In this document: positions 16,002-19,145 of the stretch, piece after piece | Numbering within the stretch: position 1 is the stretch's first letter | How the letters are laid out: every line of letters begins with the position of its first letter | Source of the DNA: UMGS755 sp045597205 | Lineage (GTDB): Bacteria > Bacillota > Clostridia > UBA1381 > UBA9506 | Assembly (NCBI GenBank): GCA_045597205.1 | Contig: JAZODT010000055.1 | Span: 1 to 19,145 of the forward strand | Direction of reading: 5' to 3' | DNA length: 19,145 nt | Notes under the pieces: generated by a model | The model's database searches: none | Told to the model about the DNA's origin: nothing | The model's input: the letters and a program-made list of their open reading frames with translations, nothing else | Made by a program: the position numbers and the translations under genes

Positions 16002-16507
16002 GTACCATTCACATTAGCACATTATACAGAGAAATCTATAGACGGTTTGACAAACTAACACCCATTCCTTTTGATTGTGGTGAAATGTGTGGCAAGCTGT
16101 GTTGTCAGGGTGATAGTGAAAGCGGTATGTATCTCTTTCCCGGCGAGGCAAGGCTCTTTGCCGGGAAAGAGAATTTTTCCGTTTTAAAGACGGATTTTGA
16201 AGTGAGCGGAAAGTCCGTTGAATTATTGGTTTGTCACGGTCCCTGCAAACGGGAGGAACGTCCCCTTTCTTGCCGTATTTTCCCCTTGATAGGGTTATAC
16301 CGCAAGGGTTCCACCTTGCGTATTATCAAAGACCCCAGAGCTAATTTTTGCCCCCTGACCCATCCGGAGGCAAAAGGTTTAATTGACCCTGCATTTATCC
16401 GTGAAGTGCGTCACGCTTTTGTGGTCTTGGTTAAAATACCCGCTGTTGCAGAGTTTTTGGATGCTCTATCTTATATTTTAGAGGATTATAACAGTTTTAC
16501 ACACTAA
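15998..16507 (+). CDS. Uncharacterised cysteine-rich protein, possible YkgJ-like metal/Fe-S binding
   Basis: A 169-residue soluble protein of unknown function with eight cysteines in three groups: C27, C31, C35, C36 (CX3CX3CC), C79 and C83 with C92, and C118. This arrangement resembles the CxxCxxCC-type putative zinc/iron-chelating proteins (YkgJ, UPF0153), so metal or Fe-S binding is likely but not shown. There is no signal peptide or membrane segment. It starts at the ATG of an ATGA overlap with gatB and ends 13 bases before mnmE, placing it firmly in the gat-mnmE transcript. The coding region contains a strong terminator-like hairpin (see 16132-16178). I cannot assign a reaction; a role linked to tRNA or translation is only suggested by context. 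Confidence 0.8.
   Translation: MSTIHISTLYREIYRRFDKLTPIPFDCGEMCGKLCCQGDSESGMYLFPGEARLFAGKENFSVLKTDFEVSGKSVELLVCHGPCKREERPLSCRIFPLIGLYRKGSTLRIIKDPRANFCPLTHPEAKGLIDPAFIREVRHAFVVLVKIPAVAEFLDALSYILEDYNSFTH
16132..16178 (+). terminator. Terminator-like hairpin inside the cysteine-rich coding region
   Basis: TCTCTTTCCCGGC (16132-16144) pairs perfectly over 13 bases with GCCGGGAAAGAGA (16160-16172) around a 15-base loop, followed by A and TTTTT (16174-16178) on the + strand. A smaller hairpin, 16178-16184 with 16188-16194, follows and is itself trailed by TTTT. This is the layout of an intrinsic terminator, but it lies about 45 codons into an intact gene. It could attenuate mnmE expression when translation stalls, or be a by-product of a coding repeat (LFPGE/LFAGKE). 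Confidence 0.45.
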
Positions 16508-16520
16508 GCAAGGAGTGAAG

Positions 16521-17888
16521 ATGTTGAAAGAAATGACTACAATAGCAGCCATTGCCACACCGCCTGGCGAGGGCGGCATTGCGGTGATTCGCGTTAGCGG
16601 TCCTGAGGCTTTTGTTGTTTGTGACCGTGTTTTTAAAAGTGGTAAATCATTGGCAGAACGTGCCGGGCATACCCTTGTTTTTGGAAAAATTATACATAAT
16701 GAACGTATGATAGATGAAGTATTGGCATCTGTCATGCGTGCCCCCCATTCTTACACAGGTGAAGACGTTGTGGAAATTAGTTGTCATGGCGGTAACTATG
16801 TTACTCGCTCTGTGCTTTCAGCTATATTGGAAAATGGTGCTGTTTTAGCAGGGCGAGGTGAGTTTACCAAGCGTGCCTTTTTAAACGGAAAATTAGATTT
16901 ATCTCAGGCTGAGGCTGTCATTGACTTAATTCAGGCTGAATCAGATGCGGCGGCTAACTTATCTGTTAATCAGTTGCAAGGTAAGTTATCGGCGCCGATT
17001 GAAAAGATGAGAAAAGATATTCTTCGTTTGGCGGCTCATTTAGATGCAATGGCTGATTTTCCCGATGAAGGAATTGATGATGCGCCCACAAATGAGATTA
17101 TGATGGCTTTAGAAGACTTGATAGATAGATTGAAGCAAATGGTTGGTCAGGCCGAGCAGGGGCGTTTGATTCGCAATGGCATTCATACAGTTATTGTTGG
17201 TAAACCCAATGTGGGTAAATCCTCTTTGTTAAATCTTTTATCCGGTACGGATAGAGCTTTGGTGACGAAACAGGCCGGTACAACCCGGGATGTGATAGAA
17301 GAACAGGTCCGTCTTGGGGAACTTAAACTGAATTTGTTTGATACGGCAGGCATTCGGTCCAACGCTGAACAAATTGAAGAAATGGGCATACAAAAAGCGA
17401 AAGAATATGTTCAAAAAGCTGATTTGGTTTTCTTTGTGGTGGATATGAGCCGTGATTTTGATGCTGAAGATGAAGAGATTCTTGCCTTAATCCATAATAA
17501 AAAGACTATTTTTGTGTTGAATAAAGCTGATTTAGAGGCAAAAGCCGTTTTGCCGGCTGCAATTAGTCAAGAAAATAGAGTGAATCTTTCGACGAAAACC
17601 GGCGCTGGTTTAAAAGAATTGGAAAAAAACGTTGAAGAACTGTTTTCGCTTGGAGAAATTACGCAAAAGCAAGAAGCTGCCGTTATTAATATGCGCCATA
17701 AGCAGGCCGCTTTAGAGGCGCTTTCTGCCTTAGAAAGCGCCCTAGAAACCCTGCAGCTTGGCATGCCGATGGATTTGCTTTCGGTGGATATGCATACAGC
17801 GTTAACGGCCCTTGGAATGATTACCGGGCAAACGGTTTCAGATGAAATTGTAGAAGAAATTTTTTCCCGTTTTTGCTTGGGAAAATAG
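16521..17888 (+). CDS. mnmE: tRNA modification GTPase MnmE
   Basis: MnmE works with MnmG to add the (carboxymethyl)aminomethyl group to uridine 34 of certain tRNAs, using GTP, K+ and a folate-derived carbon. The 455-residue product has the N-terminal folate-binding domain (TIAAIATPPGEGGIAVIRVSG; YTGEDVVEISCHGG), a helical region, the inserted G domain with G1 GKPNVGKSS (227-235), G2 TTRD (254-257), G3 DTAG (274-277), G4 NKAD (334-337), and the invariant C-terminal CxGK motif as CLGK at the very end. ATG 16521 is preferred because the upstream in-frame GTG 16515 overlaps the AAGGAG ribosome site. mnmG, its partner and usual neighbour near the origin in Firmicutes, is not adjacent. Confidence 0.97.
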   Translation: MLKEMTTIAAIATPPGEGGIAVIRVSGPEAFVVCDRVFKSGKSLAERAGHTLVFGKIIHNERMIDEVLASVMRAPHSYTGEDVVEISCHGGNYVTRSVLSAILENGAVLAGRGEFTKRAFLNGKLDLSQAEAVIDLIQAESDAAANLSVNQLQGKLSAPIEKMRKDILRLAAHLDAMADFPDEGIDDAPTNEIMMALEDLIDRLKQMVGQAEQGRLIRNGIHTVIVGKPNVGKSSLLNLLSGTDRALVTKQAGTTRDVIEEQVRLGELKLNLFDTAGIRSNAEQIEEMGIQKAKEYVQKADLVFFVVDMSRDFDAEDEEILALIHNKKTIFVLNKADLEAKAVLPAAISQENRVNLSTKTGAGLKELEKNVEELFSLGEITQKQEAAVINMRHKQAALEALSALESALETLQLGMPMDLLSVDMHTALTALGMITGQTVSDEIVEEIFSRFCLGK

Positions 17889-17894
17889 TATATT

Positions 17895-17938
17895 CATGCC
17901 TTTAGTTCAATAGAATAAAGCATGGGACAAAACCTATG
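17895..17938 (+). promoter_or_regulatory. Two overlapping hairpins in the leader of the flippase gene
   Basis: In the 63-base gap after mnmE, CATGC (17895-17899) with GCATG (17920-17924) closes a 12-bp stem containing two bulges. CATGGG (17921-17926) can instead pair with CCTATG (17933-17938), including one G-U pair. The two share 17921-17924 and so exclude each other, and the second touches the GGGAGGG ribosome site (17938-17944). No T-run follows either. A regulatory role is speculative. Confidence 0.25.
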
Positions 17939-17951
17939 GGAGGGAACTAGC

Positions 17952-19145
17952 TTGAAAAAACAGACCTATTTAAAAGGTGCTTTTATTCTTGTTATTGCCA
18001 ATTTGCTGGTTAAAGTCATTGGTGCTGTGTTTAAAATACCGCTGGCCAACATTATTCATGAAGAGGGTATGGCCATTTTTAATACAGCCTATTTCTTATA
18101 TGCCTGTATGTTTGTTATTGCAACAGCCGGTTTACCGGTGGCCGTTTCTAAAATGGTTTCGGCAAGTTTAGCGAAGAAAAATTATACAGAGGTTAATAAA
18201 ATTTTTAAAGCCGCTTTGTCGTTACTTGCTTTAATTGGCCTGGCGGGGGCGTTGGTGCTGTTTTTAGGCGCTAAAGTGTTTGTTGGTTTGGTGGATTCAC
18301 CAGATTCTTACCTTAGCATTCTCTCCATTGCACCGGCCATTTTCTTTGTGGCGTTGCTCTCTGCCTTTAGAGGCTATTTTCAAGGCTTTTCAGATATGGT
18401 GCCAACGGCCCTTTCAGAGGTTGTTGAAGCCTTAGGCAAGCTGGTCATTGGTTTGTTGCTTGCCTACATATTAATGCCAACCGGCGTTACAAATGCCTCT
18501 GCCGGTGCGGTTTTGGGTGTTACTGCGGGCACGTTTTTTGCGCTTTTAATTATGGTTATTATGTATGCAGTAAAGAGAAAAAATCAGTTCCCCATTGGCA
18601 GTCTTTCTTTTGAAAATGCACGAAGCACCAAAACAATTTTTTCAGAGCTTTCAAAACTGGCCGTGCCCATTACCATTGGTGCAGCAGTTACTTCATTAAC
18701 AAATATTATTGATATGGTGATGATTCGTCAGCGGTTGCAGACAATTGTTGTAAGCCAGGAACTTTTCACAACATTAACAGAATTTTATGGCAGAACACCG
18801 GTTGAAGTGGTGATTGGCCAGTTTATGCAAAATAAGCCGGCAGAGGTGCTATATGGTGCTTATTCCGGCTATGCCATTCCTATGTTTAATTTGCCGCCCA
18901 CCATTATTATGTCCCTCTCAATGAGTGTTGTACCCTTTATTTCAGCAGCGTTTGCCGTTAAAAATATGAGAGAGGTTAAAAAACTGTCTGAATCAACTTT
19001 ACGGATTACTATGTTGTTTTCTTTTCCCTGTGCTGTTGGCCTTTCCATACTTTCCGAGCCGATTTTAACCGCGGTTTATAATAATGCAAGAGCTGCTTCT
19101 ATGCTTCATATTTTAGGGTATGCGGTGATTTTTGTCAGTTTGGTT
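17952..19145 (+). CDS. SpoVB/MurJ-like flippase (MVF family), 3'-truncated by window edge
   Basis: An open frame of 398 codons running off the right edge without a stop. It starts at TTG 17952 with GGGAGGG about seven bases upstream. The product is strongly hydrophobic with many membrane segments and begins KKQTYLKGAFILVIANLLVK, typical of the SpoVB/YabM branch of polysaccharide-type flippases (MVF, MATE-like). GLPVAVSKMVSA and RGYFQGFSDMVPTALSEVVE match the conserved blocks of that family. Members flip lipid-linked precursors, such as lipid II or sugar repeat units, across the membrane; SpoVB itself acts in spore cortex formation. Full length would be about 500-540 residues, so about a quarter is missing. 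Whether it serves sporulation, wall or exopolysaccharide synthesis cannot be decided here. Confidence 0.88.
   Translation, partial: MKKQTYLKGAFILVIANLLVKVIGAVFKIPLANIIHEEGMAIFNTAYFLYACMFVIATAGLPVAVSKMVSASLAKKNYTEVNKIFKAALSLLALIGLAGALVLFLGAKVFVGLVDSPDSYLSILSIAPAIFFVALLSAFRGYFQGFSDMVPTALSEVVEALGKLVIGLLLAYILMPTGVTNASAGAVLGVTAGTFFALLIMVIMYAVKRKNQFPIGSLSFENARSTKTIFSELSKLAVPITIGAAVTSLTNIIDMVMIRQRLQTIVVSQELFTTLTEFYGRTPVEVVIGQFMQNKPAEVLYGAYSGYAIPMFNLPPTIIMSLSMSVVPFISAAFAVKNMREVKKLSESTLRITMLFSFPCAVGLSILSEPILTAVYNNARAASMLHILGYAVIFVSLV

Noticed and set aside
17977..18171. 64-codon + strand frame near the right edge
   Set aside because: It is an out-of-frame shadow of the SpoVB-like gene, which runs uninterrupted from TTG 17952 to the window end.
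1..19145. Mobile elements, CRISPR arrays, toxin-antitoxin or defence systems
   Set aside because: No transposase, integrase, spaced direct repeats or recognisable defence proteins were seen; nearly all the DNA is explained by conserved + strand genes.

Overview
This is a low-GC (roughly 40% by eye), tightly packed chromosomal segment from a Gram-positive bacterium, most likely an anaerobic member of the Clostridia. The reasons are the rnc / radical-SAM / smc order, GatCAB-based tRNA amidation, a SpoVB-like flippase, strong AGGAGG-type ribosome binding sites, and frequent TTG and GTG starts. I cannot place it below class level. All 16 genes I support lie on the + strand. No gap exceeds about 125 bases. 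I see no tRNA or rRNA gene, insertion sequence, prophage or CRISPR array.

Layout. (1) 1-1900: the 3' end of uvrC (nucleotide excision repair), then plsX and acpP (phospholipid and fatty-acid synthesis). A candidate promoter with an overlapping inverted repeat precedes plsX, and a clear hairpin terminator follows acpP. (2) 1979-7266: rnc, an Elp3-like radical-SAM protein and smc (RNA processing, an uncertain radical enzyme, chromosome condensation). (3) 7322-8067: two overlapping half-length TauE/SafE-type membrane proteins that look like the two halves of one transporter. (4) 8160-12767: dxs (isoprenoid precursor synthesis), a U32-family tRNA-hydroxylation-type protein, a DUF624/YesL-like membrane protein and a HAD phosphatase. 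(5) 12796-17888: gatC-gatA-gatB, a small cysteine-rich protein overlapping gatB, and mnmE. (6) 17952-end: an MVF/SpoVB-like flippase cut off by the window edge.

Most genes are conserved housekeeping genes, and I found no convincing exotic defence, mobile or biosynthetic system. One recurrent theme is tRNA: GatCAB, MnmE, the U32 protein and possibly the Elp3-like protein all act on tRNA or belong to families that do. The items most worth a second look are a terminator-like 13-bp hairpin with a T-run inside the cysteine-rich gene between gatB and mnmE, that uncharacterised eight-cysteine protein itself, the split TauE/SafE pair, the acetyltransferase-less Elp3-like protein, and the inverted repeat on the plsX promoter.
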